64,000 nt of DNA from PALSA-911 sp963839645 (GCA_963839645.1 CAWIVZ010000008.1:1-64000), one strand, 5' to 3'. Positions 35,786-44,432 are shown, counted from the stretch's first letter. Made by a program: numbers and translations. Notes: generated by a model from the letters alone, not told the origin.

Positions 35786-35794
35786 TTCGCGCGT

Positions 35795-35840
35795 TGCCCC
35801 AAACCCGAGGAAGGGCTCTGCCCTGACCGGGTCTGGGGCA
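35795..35840. terminator. Nested hairpin between binding-protein gene and ssb
   Basis: Outer stem TGCCCCAAACCCG at 35795-35807 pairs with 35828-35840 with a single G-T wobble. An inner perfect stem AGGGC/GCCCT sits at 35812-35824. It lies between convergent genes, 9 bases after one stop and 25 before the other, so it may serve both. No T-run follows. Confidence 0.5.
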
Positions 35841-35864
35841 GCGCCCAGCCTTACATTCCCGGGG

Positions 35865-36380
35865 CTAGAACGGAATTTCGTCATCCAGGTCGCCGCCCTT
35901 CGGCAAGTCCCAGGACGGGCCGCCGGCGCCGCGGCCGGCACCGGCGCTGGCGTTGCGGGCCGGCATGGGGGCGGCGCGTTCGCGGGGGGTGTAGCTGCCG
36001 CCGCCCTCGCCCATGCCGCCTTCCTCACCGCGGCCGCTGAGCATGGTCAGTTCGCCGCGGAACTTACCGATGACGATCTCCGTGGTGTATTTCTCGACGC
36101 CGGACTGGTCGGTCCATTTGCGGGTCTGCAGTGAGCCCTCGATGTAAACCTTGGCGCCTTTTTTCAAGTACTTCTCGGCCACATCGGCGATGCGGTCGTT
36201 GAAGATCACCACGCGGTGCCACTCGGTGCGCTCCTTGCGCTCCCCGCTGGCGCGGTCGTTCCAGGTCTCGCTGGTGGCGACGGCCAGGTTGACGATTTTG
36301 CTGCCGTCCTGGGTGGAGCGCACTTCGGGATCCTTCCCGAGATTGCCGACCAGGATGACCTTGTTGACACTGCCTGCCAT
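35865..36380 (-). CDS. ssb: Single-stranded DNA-binding protein
   Basis: 171 residues. The OB fold fills residues 1-110 (GSVNKVILVGNLGKDPEVRS, WHRVVIFND, AEKYLKKGAKVYIEGSLQTR), followed by a Gly/Ala-rich linker and the acidic tip DLDDEIPF that docks partner proteins. It coats single-stranded DNA in replication and repair. It is divergent from uvrA; the 170-base gap carries a LexA-type box at 36522-36536, closer to uvrA but possibly affecting both. Confidence 0.95.
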   Translation of the reverse strand: MAGSVNKVILVGNLGKDPEVRSTQDGSKIVNLAVATSETWNDRASGERKERTEWHRVVIFNDRIADVAEKYLKKGAKVYIEGSLQTRKWTDQSGVEKYTTEIVIGKFRGELTMLSGRGEEGGMGEGGGSYTPRERAAPMPARNASAGAGRGAGGPSWDLPKGGDLDDEIPF

Positions 36381-36521
36381 TTTGCCAGTTCCTCACCAGA
36401 TGAGACGCCCAAATCTTTTGGGCTAAAGAATTTTGCTACCCTAGCGTGTATCCCACATTAACGGGTCAAAACCCAGCTTACCAGACTTTCCATTCCCGTC
36501 TTATCGCGCCATATATAGAAA

Positions 36522-36536
36522 GAACATCCCGAGAAC
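36522..36536. promoter_or_regulatory. LexA (SOS) box GAAC-N7-GAAC upstream of uvrA
   Basis: GAAC at 36522-36525 and again at 36533-36536, exactly 7 bases apart. On the other strand this reads GTTC-N7-GTTC, the direct-repeat LexA site of alphaproteobacteria. It lies 14 bases before the uvrA ATG and within the ssb-uvrA divergent gap. UvrA is a common SOS gene, so repression by LexA with DNA-damage induction is the natural reading. Confidence 0.75.
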
Positions 36537-36550
36537 ATCTGGAAAAATTC

Positions 36551-39446
36551 ATGGCCGGACCGATTGTCCCGACGAGGCAGGCGCGGGCGCATAGCGCGAT
36601 CGTTGTGCGGGGTGCGCGCGAGCATAACCTCAAGAACATCGACGTGGAGATCCCGCGCGACGAGCTGACGGTGATCACCGGGCTGTCGGGATCGGGCAAG
36701 TCGTCGCTGGCGTTCGACACGATCTATGCCGAGGGGCAGCGGCGCTATGTCGAGAGCCTGTCAGCCTACGCAAGGCAATTCCTGGAATTGATGGGAAAGC
36801 CGGATGTCGATTCGATCGAGGGATTGTCGCCGGCGATTTCCATCGAGCAGAAGACGACCAGCAAGAACCCGCGCTCCACCGTCGGGACGGTGACGGAGAT
36901 CCATGACTATATGCGCCTGCTCTGGGCGCGGGCGGGGGTGCCGTATTCGCCGGCGACAGGGCTGCCGATCGAGGCGCAGACGGTCAGCCAGATGGTGGAC
37001 CGGGTGATGGCGATGCCGGAAGGCACCCGGCTGCTGCTGCTGGCGCCGGTGGTGCGCGACCGCAAGGGCGAATACCGCAAGGAACTGGCGGAGTTGCAGC
37101 GGCGCGGGTTCACCCGGGTGAAGGTGGACGGCGCGTTGTACGAGATCGGCGAGGTGCCGGCGCTGAACCGCAAGATCAAGCACGAGATCGAGGCGGTGGT
37201 CGACCGAGTTGTCGTGCGCGACGGTATCGCGCCGCGGCTGGCCGACAGTTTCGAAACGGCGTTGGCGCTGTCGGACGGCATTGTTTATGCCGAAAACGCG
37301 GAAAGCGCGGAAAGAACCGTGTTTTCCTCCCGATTCGCCTGTCCGGTGAGCGGATTCACGATCGAGGAAATCGAGCCGCGGCTGTTCAGCTTCAACTCGC
37401 CGCATGGGGCTTGCCCCGCTTGTGACGGGCTGGGACTGGAGTCGTTCTTCGATCCGGACATGGTGGTTCCGAACGGACGGACGACCCTGGCGGGCGGGGC
37501 GGTGGCGCCCTGGACCGGGGCGCAGAGCCCGTATTACGACCAGACGCTGCAAAGCCTGGCTCGGCACTTCAAGGTGACGACGCGCACCGCCTGGGAAGAC
37601 CTGCCGGAGGAGGTGCGCCAGGCGATTCTGTTCGGGACCGGGGCCGAGCCGGTTGCGTTCACCTACAAGGACGGCGTGCGGTCCTACACCGTCACCAAGC
37701 CCTTTGAGGGCGTGATCAAGAACCTGCAGCGGCGGCTGGACGAGACGGACAGCGCCTGGGTGCGCGAGGAATTGTCGCGCTATCAGGCGGATAAGCCGTG
37801 CTCCGTGTGCAATGGCGCAAGGCTGAAGCCGGAGGCTCTGGCGGTGCGGATCGGCGGCAAAAATATCGCCGAAGCCTCTGAATTTTCGATCGATGCGGCG
37901 TTCGAGTGGTTTGCCGGGGTGATCGAGACGATGACGCCGCAGCGCCAGGAGATCGCGCGGCGGATCCTGCGCGAGATCGGCGACCGGCTGCGGTTTCTGG
38001 TGGATGTGGGCCTGGACTACCTGACGCTGGCGCGCGGGTCGGCGACGCTGTCCGGCGGGGAGAGCCAGCGCATCCGGCTGGCAAGCCAGATCGGCTCGGG
38101 GCTGACGGGCGTGCTGTATGTGCTGGACGAGCCGTCGATCGGGCTGCACCAGCGCGACAACGAGCGGTTGCTGGGCACGCTGCGGCGGCTGCGCGACCTC
38201 GGCAACACCGTGCTCGTGGTGGAGCATGACGAGGATGCGATCCGCGCGGCCGACCATCTGATCGACATGGGGCCGCTGGCCGGCGTGAATGGCGGGCATG
38301 TGGTGGCGCAGGGCACGCCGGCGGAGGTGGCGGCCAATCCGGCGTCCCTGACCGGGGATTATCTGTCCGGGCGGCGGCGGATCGAGATTCCGGCGTTGCG
38401 CCGGCCGATCCAGAAGTCACCGGATGCTAAAGGTTATCGGCGCCCGGGGGAACAATCTCAGGGGCGTCGACGCGGGGTTTCCGCTGGGTGTGTTCACCTG
38501 CGTGACCGGCGTTTCCGGCGGCGGGAAGTCCACGCTGGTGGTGGATACGCTGTACAAGGCGGCGTCGCGGCGGCTGATGGGCTCGGGCGAAGTGCCGGCG
38601 CCGCATGACCGGATCGAGGGGCTGGAGCTGCTCGACAAGATCATCGACATTGACCAGTCGCCGATCGGGCGGACGCCGCGGTCGAATCCGGCAACGTACA
38701 CGGATCTGTTCGCGCCGATCCGGGACTGGTTCGCCGAGCTGCCGGAATCCCGCGCGCGCGGCTACAAGCCGGGGCGGTTCAGCTTCAACGTGAAGGGCGG
38801 GCGGTGCGAGGCGTGCCAGGGGGACGGCGTGCTGAAGATCGAGATGCATTTTTTGCCCGATGTCTACGTCACCTGCGACGTGTGCAAAGGCCGGCGGTAC
38901 AACCGCGAGACGCTGGAAATAAAGTTCCGCGACAAGTCGATCGCCGAAGTGCTGGCGATGACGGTGGACGAGGCGGTGCCGTATTTCTCCGCCCAGAGCC
39001 GCATCCATGACCGGCTGAAAATCCTGCAGCAGGTAGGGCTGGGGTATATCTCGCTGGGGCAGCAGGCCACGACGCTGTCGGGCGGCGAGGCGCAACGGAT
39101 CAAGCTGTCCAAGGAATTGGCGCGGCGGGCGACGGGGCGGACGCTGTACATCCTGGACGAACCTACGACCGGGCTGCATTTCGAGGATGTGCGCAAGCTG
39201 CTGGAAGTCCTGCACGCGCTGGTGGACCAGGGCAACTCGATCGTGGTGATCGAGCATAACCTGGAGGTGATCAAGACCGCCGACTGGATTTTGGACCTGG
39301 GACCGGAGGGCGGCGCCGGCGGCGGGCGGATCGTGGCCGCGGGCACGCCGGAGGAGATCGCGGCGACACCGGATAGCCATACCGGGCGGTTTTTGGCGCC
39401 GCTGGTGGGGGCGGTAAAGCCGCAGAGAACGCGCAAGCGGGCATAG
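36551..39446 (+). pseudogene. uvrA: UvrA, excinuclease ABC subunit A, one frame break
   Basis: A full-length UvrA of about 965 residues when one indel near 38412-38424 is repaired. The first part carries Walker A GLSGSGKSSLAFDTIYAEGQ, the first zinc module (CPVSGF...CPACDGLG, with Ser in place of one Cys), a signature LSGGESQRIRLASQIG and Walker B VLYVLDEPSIGLH. The second part restarts MLKVIGARGNNLRGVD with Walker A GVSGGGKSTLVVD, zinc Cys residues CEACQGDG/CDVCKG, LSGGEAQRIKLSKEL and TLYILDEPTTGLH. It recognises DNA damage with UvrB. The gene is nearly always intact, and both halves are perfectly conserved, so a sequence error is the first suspicion. ATG 36551 gives the normal N-terminus; an upstream GTG is less likely. 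Preceded by a LexA box. Confidence 0.9.
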
Positions 39447-39741
39447 CGGGGGCCACAATCAACGATCATTCATCGTGAATAAGCTCACCACTACATAATT
39501 CACGTTGACATTAGTGTGTTTTAATTCCACTATCCACGCGTCCTGATCGTCTAAGATGGACAAGCACATGGAGAGTGGCGGATGCGCACGGCATCTTTCG
39601 TATTCCGACGGGATGGCCGACCGGAATTGAGCGCGCGGGATCGAATGTGGCGGGCAATGTTGTGTTGTCGCGGTAAAGGCTGACGCCGGAACCCACCCCA
39701 TTCCTCCTTCCGTGAAAGGCATCGGCCCCGTGAGCGGGCGG

Positions 39742-39987
39742 ATGAGAAAGATCATGCTGCAATCCCATATCATTGACATCAATGGAAATTTCGTCGGCGC
39801 CGCAGTTCGCCTGGACAGCGGCTACCGGTTCGTCGCGCTGAACATGCGCGTGGAGGAACTGGACGGGACGACCTGGCCGAACCTGGATACGGTTCGCCGG
39901 CTGGCCCGGCAATTGTTCGTCACCGGACATTTCGGTGGTACGGAGCGGGCCGCGCCGGCATGTCCTGAACTGGAGTTGGTGCAATGA
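39742..39987 (+). CDS. Small conserved-looking hypothetical protein
   Basis: 81 residues if started at ATG 39742; ATG 39754 and GTG 39712 are alternatives, and none has a strong ribosome-binding site. The start MLQSHIIDINGNFVGAAVRL, then DSGYRFVALNMRVEELDG and a helix DTVRRLARQLFVTGHF, suggests a compact alpha/beta protein. I recognise no domain. Codon use is like real genes here, and its stop overlaps the next small gene by 4 bases (ATGA), which supports both. The 295 bases between uvrA and this gene hold no other gene. Confidence 0.5.
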   Translation: MRKIMLQSHIIDINGNFVGAAVRLDSGYRFVALNMRVEELDGTTWPNLDTVRRLARQLFVTGHFGGTERAAPACPELELVQ

Positions 39988-40109
39988 CCGACGGGGCCTC
40001 CGCCTGGGGATGGGATCGCGGGGATCTGTCGCCCGTGCCGGAACCGGCCGCCATCGGGCTGGTGGTTCAGGCGGTGTTCAACCGCCTCATTCAACTATTC
40101 AGAAAGTGA
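39984..40109 (+). CDS. Very small ORF overlapping the previous gene
   Basis: 41 codons starting at an ATG that overlaps the preceding stop (ATGA), reading MTDGASAWGWDRGDLSPVPE and ending FNRLIQLFRK. It has an acidic, Trp-containing start and an amphipathic helix at the end. The VPEP string recalls a PEP-CTERM motif, but the following helix is too polar to be one. It is too short for a family call. Overlap with its neighbour and a stop 21 bases before the convergent synthase gene's end make it plausible. Confidence 0.35.
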   Translation: MTDGASAWGWDRGDLSPVPEPAAIGLVVQAVFNRLIQLFRK

Positions 40110-40129
40110 ATTAGGCGCCCGGCCGGGAG

Positions 40130-40903
40130 TTAAATCCGGCCGGTCACCGCCGCCAGGATAACCGCCACCCGGTCACCGATACCGCGGCCTGGCAAAGCCG
40201 CCACGGGGCGCGACAGGTCGCGCCGGGCAAGCACCGCCGGCAGTGCCGCGGCGATCGTGGCGCGCGGCAGGCGCAGGCCCCTGCCCTCGTCCAGCAGCGC
40301 TCTTCCCTCCGCCAGCAGATCCGCCAGAACCAGTGCCGCAGTATCCGGACTATGAGCAACCTCTTCCGGCGACAGGCCCTGTGCCGCGAGCCTGTCTTCC
40401 GGCAGCAGGCAGCGGCCCTGCCGCGCCAGGGCGGGCACGCTGCGCAGCAGGCCGGCCACGCCATAGGCGGAACCCAGCGGACGCAAGCGCTCCGGCTCCG
40501 GCGCGCCCAGCAGGCGCCCGGCGGCGACGGCCAGGCCGCCGGCGGTGCCGCCGACATAGTCGCGCCAGGCTTGCAGGGTGGGGATGGCGGGCTCGGCCTC
40601 GATCTCCCGCGCGTCGATCAAGGCGAGCAGGTCGTCCGGTGCGAGCGCGCCGGCGCGGATGGCGGCGGTCAGCGGGGTGGCAACCTCGTGGCGCTTGTCC
40701 GTGCCTTCCACCACCTCGCGCCACCATTGCAGGCGGATCATGGCCAAAGCCGGCTCGGTCACCGCCTCGCGGGCGCGGGCGAGTTCGTGGTTGAAGGCGT
40801 ACAGGGCCAGCAGCGCGCCGCGCTTCTCCGGCGGGGCGAACAGGGCGGTGAGGAAGCGGTCCGGGTCGTGGCGGCGGACGAACTCGATAAGAGCGTCAGA
40901 CAT
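40130..40903 (-). CDS. Squalene/phytoene synthase family protein
   Basis: 257 residues. ALLALYAFNHELARAREAVTEPALAMIRLQWW is the family's first substrate region and the R-L-Q-W-W block is conserved; GTAGGLAVAAGRLLG and AYGVAGLLRSVPALARQGRCLLPEDRL match the second. The two Asp-rich motifs of true head-to-head prenyl synthases are degenerate here (NHELARARE, no clear DxxxD), as in the short relatives resembling mitochondrial NDUFAF6, a complex I assembly factor. A catalytic role in carotenoid or hopanoid synthesis is therefore doubtful. It is divergent from sodB. Confidence 0.75.
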   Translation of the reverse strand: MSDALIEFVRRHDPDRFLTALFAPPEKRGALLALYAFNHELARAREAVTEPALAMIRLQWWREVVEGTDKRHEVATPLTAAIRAGALAPDDLLALIDAREIEAEPAIPTLQAWRDYVGGTAGGLAVAAGRLLGAPEPERLRPLGSAYGVAGLLRSVPALARQGRCLLPEDRLAAQGLSPEEVAHSPDTAALVLADLLAEGRALLDEGRGLRLPRATIAAALPAVLARRDLSRPVAALPGRGIGDRVAVILAAVTGRI

Positions 40904-41075
40904 CGGCGGGAGGTGGCGTGGAACCAGCGGTCATGCAAGCGTGTTTCCCGTTGGCTTGACGCACGTCCGGGCTGCCCATAGCAAGGGCGGGCCTCTTGAA
41001 GGATGGGCGGCCAGGCCGGCCGCACCGAGATTGCTCTTCCCGAATGGGCTTCACACTGAACACGGAGACTGTCCC

Positions 41076-41684
41076 ATGGCCTTTGAACTCCCCACGCTTC
41101 CCTATGCCAAGACCGCGCTCGCGGCCCAGGGCATGTGCGAGGAAACCCTCGACCTGCATCACGGCAAGCATCACCAGGCCTATGTCACCGCGCTGAACGG
41201 CTTCGTCGCCAGCAACCCGGCGCTGGCCGGCAAGTCGCTGGAAGAGATCGTGAAGCTTTCGTACAACAAGGCCGACATGGCGCCGGTGTTCAACAATGCC
41301 GGCCAGCATTGGAACCACATCCTGTTCTGGGAAAACATGTCGCCGAAGGGCGGCGCCATCCCCGGTGCGCTGGAAGCCAAGATCGTCTCCGATCTCGGCG
41401 GCGTGGCGCAGTTCAAGGACGCCTTCAAGGCGGCCGCCACCACGCAGTTCGGCTCCGGCTGGGCCTGGCTGGTGCTGGCGCCGGACGGCAAGCTGAAGGT
41501 GACCAAGACCCCGAACGGCTCCAACCCGCTCGCCACCGGCGAGGGCAAGGCGCTGCTCGGCCTCGATGTGTGGGAACACAGCTACTACCTGGACTTCCGC
41601 AACCGCCGGCCGGACTACGTGACCAACTGGCTGGATAAGATCGCCAACTACGAATACGCCGAAGCGGCCCTGAAGGCGGGCTGA
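41076..41684 (+). CDS. sodB: Superoxide dismutase, Fe type
   Basis: 202 residues, ATG at 41076 after GGAGA. Metal ligands: His28 in LDLHHGKHHQAY, the His in NNAGQHWNHILFW, and Asp and His in GLDVWEHSYYLDFRNRRPDY. Gln in AGQHWNH is the N-terminal Gln typical of iron enzymes. It converts superoxide to oxygen and hydrogen peroxide in the cytoplasm. The compound inverted repeat at 41687-41905 starts 2 bases after its stop and must act as its 3' end. Confidence 0.95.
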   Translation: MAFELPTLPYAKTALAAQGMCEETLDLHHGKHHQAYVTALNGFVASNPALAGKSLEEIVKLSYNKADMAPVFNNAGQHWNHILFWENMSPKGGAIPGALEAKIVSDLGGVAQFKDAFKAAATTQFGSGWAWLVLAPDGKLKVTKTPNGSNPLATGEGKALLGLDVWEHSYYLDFRNRRPDYVTNWLDKIANYEYAEAALKAG

Positions 41685-41686
41685 TA

Positions 41687-41905
41687 GTAGCAAGCAAGGC
41701 GAGGGGGCGCTGCCCCCTCGACCCCCGCTAAGGGCTCGCCCTTAGAACCCGCTACTGGTGGTTTGGGCGTGAAAAGGGGGGCTAGCGGGACCTTGCATGG
41801 TCCCGCTAGCCCCCCTTTTCACGCCCAAACAAATGGATGGATTCCAAAGGCTTGCCTTTGGTGGGGGTCCAGGGGGCAAAGCCCCCTGGCCTTACTTGCC
41901 TACCT
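41687..41905. repeat. Compound inverted-repeat element between sodB and yajC
   Basis: Five hairpins in a row fill the gap between convergent genes. From left: 41700-41720 (9-bp stem), 41728-41745 (CTAAGGGC/GCCCTTAG), 41761-41830 (32-bp perfect stem), 41844-41861 (CCAAAGGC/GCCTTTGG) and 41869-41889 (CCAGGGGGC/GCCCCCTGG). The two left hairpins and the two right hairpins are versions of the same unit in opposite orientation, so the element looks like two inverted copies of an about 70-bp repeat flanking a palindrome. It would terminate transcripts from both sides. No coding content is likely. Confidence 0.8.
41761..41830. terminator. 32-bp perfect palindrome with 6-base loop
   Basis: Arms 41761-41792 and 41799-41830 are exact reverse complements around the loop TTGCAT. 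The arms contain GGGGGGCTAGCGGGACC and end outward in GTTTGGGCG. The RNA would fold into a very stable hairpin with AAAA facing TTTT in the stem. Perfect identity over 32 bp suggests recent origin or active maintenance, not an old terminator. Confidence 0.75.
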
Positions 41906-42240
41906 CAGGCCGGCTTGGAGTTGTTCGCGGCTGTCGGCTTCAGGACGGAGCTGATGGTGTCGCGCAGCACGGTCACGCGCAGGTTCGGGGCCAGTTCGAC
42001 CTCTACCTCGTTCGAGCCTTCCTTGACCTTCTGGACGGTTCCCAGGATGCCGCCGCCAGTTACCACGCGGTCGCCGCGCTTCAGGGCGAGCAGCATGGCC
42101 TTCATTTCCTTGGCGCGCTGCTGCTGCGGGCGGATCAGCAGGAAGTAGAAGACGCCGAAGATCAGGACCAGCGGCAGAAACTGCGTCGCCCCGCCCATCA
42201 TGGCCGTCAGATCCTGGGCGTAGGCGGTAGAGATCAGCAT
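41905..42240 (-). CDS. yajC: Sec translocase auxiliary subunit YajC
   Basis: 111 residues with one membrane helix (FLPLVLIFGVFYFLLIRPQQ), the R-P-Q-Q-Q-R motif and a small basic C-terminal domain (LKRGDRVVTGGGILGTVQKV) as in all YajC proteins. It binds SecDF at the inner membrane. secD and secF are usually downstream, but here the gene ends at the compound repeat with sodB beyond, so it is separated from them in this window. Confidence 0.93.
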   Translation of the reverse strand: MLISTAYAQDLTAMMGGATQFLPLVLIFGVFYFLLIRPQQQRAKEMKAMLLALKRGDRVVTGGGILGTVQKVKEGSNEVEVELAPNLRVTVLRDTISSVLKPTAANNSKPA

Positions 42241-42350
42241 TTTTTCATTCCTGAACGGATCGCGTGGGGTTGGCGGCGCGATCCTGGTTGCGGTTATCCG
42301 GCGCGGACCATAGTTTCCGCTCCCTTCCCGTCAAGTTTCTCCAATTTCTC

Positions 42351-43235
42351 ATGAGACCCACCCCCGATGGCCCAGCCCCAATGAACACGAATATGGTCGA
42401 CCTCGTCACCCGTATCGCCGAGGCGCTGGAGCGGCTGGCCCCGCCTCCGGCCCGCCAACTGGACCTCGGCTCTGCCGATGCCTTCGTGTGGCACCCCAAC
42501 CCGGGGCATCTGGCTCCTGTCGCGAAGATCTCGCGCGTGGACATTTCGTTGCTGCAAGGCGTGGAGCATCAGAAGAAAATTCTGCTGGAGAACACGCTGC
42601 GCTTCGCCCGCGGGCTGCCGGCCAACAACGCGATGCTGTGGGGCTCGCGCGGGATGGGCAAGTCCTCCCTGGTGAAGGCGGCGCATGCGGTGGCGAATGC
42701 CGAGGTCCCGGGCGGCCTGGCGCTGATCGAGATCCATCGCGAGGACATCCGCACCCTGCCCGAGTTGCTGAATTTGCTGCGGGGCGAGAGCCGGCGCTGC
42801 GTGATCCTGTGCGACGATCTGTCGTTCGAGAAGGAGGACGCCGACTACAAGGCGCTCAAATCGGTGCTGGATGGCGGGATCGAGGGGCGGCCGGACAATG
42901 TGCTGTTCTACGCCACCTCCAACCGGCGCCATCTGATGCCGCGCGACATGGTGGAGAACGAGCGCTCCAGCGCGATCAACCCGGACGAGGCGGTGCATGA
43001 GAAAATCTCGCTGTCGGACCGTTTCGGGCTATGGATCGGCTTCCACAACTGCGACCAGCCGACTTTCTTCGCGATGATCGACGGCTACGCCCAGGCGATG
43101 CACCTGCCGATCGGCCAGGAGGATCTGCACGCCGCCGCGGTGGAGTGGTCCGTCACGCGCGGCGGCCGCTCCGGGCGGGTGGCGTGGCAGTTCATCCAAG
43201 AGATGGCGGGGCGGCTCGGCGTGAAAGCGGCCTGA
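42351..43235 (+). CDS. DUF815 family ATP-binding protein (AAA-type)
   Basis: 294 residues from ATG 42351; ATG 42381 is an alternative, neither with a strong ribosome-binding site. Walker A GSRGMGKSSLVKAAH, Walker B RRCVILCDDLSFEKED, sensor-like YATSNRRHLMPRD and a late arginine-rich segment identify the DUF815 ATPase family, whose cellular role is not settled. It is divergent from yajC, and the NAD regulator gene starts 2 bases after its stop, so the two are probably cotranscribed. Confidence 0.82.
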   Translation: MRPTPDGPAPMNTNMVDLVTRIAEALERLAPPPARQLDLGSADAFVWHPNPGHLAPVAKISRVDISLLQGVEHQKKILLENTLRFARGLPANNAMLWGSRGMGKSSLVKAAHAVANAEVPGGLALIEIHREDIRTLPELLNLLRGESRRCVILCDDLSFEKEDADYKALKSVLDGGIEGRPDNVLFYATSNRRHLMPRDMVENERSSAINPDEAVHEKISLSDRFGLWIGFHNCDQPTFFAMIDGYAQAMHLPIGQEDLHAAAVEWSVTRGGRSGRVAWQFIQEMAGRLGVKAA

Positions 43236-43237
43236 GC

Positions 43238-44179
43238 ATGGCGCGCGCGCCATCGGCTCAAGCGGCGCTGGCGGCGGAGCTGATCGCCGTGGTCGTGGCG
43301 GTTACCGATGGCGCGCCGCGTATCCTGACCATCCAGGACGGGCGCAGCCTGCCGTCCGGGCCGTTCGCCGGCACCCACCGGTCCTTGCAGGAGGGCGTGC
43401 GCCATTGGGTGGAGCAGCAGACGCATCACCGGCTTGGCTATCTGGAGCAGCTCTATACCTTCGCGGATCGTGACCGGACGGCGGACGGAACCGAGCGGCA
43501 GGTGATCGCCATCAGCTATCTGGGCCTGACGCGGGAAGCGCGCACGGACGCGACGGAGGCGGTGAGCTGGGAGGGGTGGTACAATTACTTCCCCTGGGAG
43601 GACCATCGCGGCGAGGGCGCGGCGATCGTTTCCACCCGTATCGGGCCCTGCCTGCGCCGCTGGGTGGAGACGGCGGAGGATGCGGCGACACGGCGCGAAC
43701 GGCGGCAGCGGGTAGATGTCAATTTCGGCCTGAACGGCCGGGCGTGGAACGAGGAACTGGTGCTGCAGCGCTACGAGCTGCTGTACGAGGCGGAGTTGGT
43801 CGCCGAGGCGTCCGCTTTTGGGATCGATGCGTCAATGCCGGTGCCGGGCGAGCCCATGCTGCACGACCACCGCCGCATCCTGGCCACCGCCATCGCCCGG
43901 CTGCGCGCCAAGATCAAGTATCGCCCAGTGGTTTTCGAGCTGATGCCGCCGCGCTTCACGCTGTTGCAACTTCAGCGCACGGTGGAGGCCCTGGCCGGCA
44001 TGCGGCTGCACAAGCAGAATTTCCGCCGGCTGATCGACCAGCAGGAGCTGGTGGAGGAAACCGGCGAGACCACCGCGGACACAGTTGGGCGGCCGGCCAA
44101 ACTGTTTCGCTTCCGCCGCGAGGTGCAGGTGGAGCGCGCCATCGCCGGCACCAAGCTGCCGCTGTCGCGGGGCGTTTGA
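43238..44179 (+). CDS. nadQ: NadQ-like NAD biosynthesis regulator
   Basis: 313 residues, ATG at 43238, 2 bases after the DUF815 stop. The first 150 residues have a NUDIX-like fold (ELIAVVVAVTDGAPRILTIQ, HHRLGYLEQLYTFADRDR, VIAISYLGLTRE) without an intact NUDIX box. The C-terminal half, with ATAIARLRAKIKYRPVVFEL, FTLLQLQRTVEALAG and KQNFRRLIDQQELVEETGE, is the winged-helix region of this COG4111-type family. In alphaproteobacteria NadQ represses de novo NAD synthesis genes, and here it directly precedes nadA-nadC with two palindromes between. It was presumably recruited from an NAD-related hydrolase and senses a pyridine nucleotide. Confidence 0.82.
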   Translation: MARAPSAQAALAAELIAVVVAVTDGAPRILTIQDGRSLPSGPFAGTHRSLQEGVRHWVEQQTHHRLGYLEQLYTFADRDRTADGTERQVIAISYLGLTREARTDATEAVSWEGWYNYFPWEDHRGEGAAIVSTRIGPCLRRWVETAEDAATRRERRQRVDVNFGLNGRAWNEELVLQRYELLYEAELVAEASAFGIDASMPVPGEPMLHDHRRILATAIARLRAKIKYRPVVFELMPPRFTLLQLQRTVEALAGMRLHKQNFRRLIDQQELVEETGETTADTVGRPAKLFRFRREVQVERAIAGTKLPLSRGV

Positions 44180-44348
44180 GCGCTCGCCGATCGTTTCGGA
44201 AGTCATCCAGGACCCTGGTATCCGGTGCACCCGCCTGACGAACGGGCGGGCAAGGCCGACGCCGTGCCGGCCTCGGCAATCGCCCGATCGGCAGCAATCC
44301 GGCCATGGTGCCATAACGCGAGCCATCCTGCATCAGGCGGCTGATTTT

Positions 44349-44369
44349 TTATGCTCAACTCCAGCATAA
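44349..44369. promoter_or_regulatory. Putative NadQ operator 1 (TTATGCT-N7-AGCATAA)
   Basis: A perfect 7-bp inverted repeat with a 7-base spacer, 64-84 bases upstream of the nadA start. A second, near-identical site follows at 44404-44424 with centres 55 bases apart, close to five helical turns. Position between nadQ and nadA makes NadQ the obvious ligand. Confidence 0.65.
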
Positions 44370-44403
44370 GGGCTTATTGACCGGCGGGATTGGCACACGC
44401 ATA

Positions 44404-44424
44404 TTATGCTCATAACGAGCACAG
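44404..44424. promoter_or_regulatory. Putative NadQ operator 2 (TTATGCT-N7-AGCACAG)
   Basis: The left half is identical to operator 1; the right half keeps AGCA with changes outside it, and the spacer is again 7 bases. It lies 9-29 bases before the nadA ATG, where a bound repressor would block transcription or early elongation. It contains an ATG in frame with nadA that is not the likely start. Confidence 0.6.
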
Positions 44425-44432
44425 AGGAAGCC

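Noticed and set aside
37345..37440. Ser in place of one Cys in the first UvrA zinc module as a damaging mutation
   Set aside because: As far as I recall, this CPVSGF form is usual in alphaproteobacterial UvrA, so it is not odd here.
36761..38299. 512-codon frame antisense to uvrA
   Set aside because: Shadow of uvrA, His/Arg/Gln-rich, no domain.
40040..40109. VPEP followed by a hydrophobic-looking end as a second PEP-CTERM protein
   Set aside because: The helix contains Gln, Asn and Arg and the protein lacks a signal peptide, unlike the protein at 11676-12092.
41763..41954. Short frame reading through the big palindrome
   Set aside because: It is simply translation of the repeat element and has no independent support.
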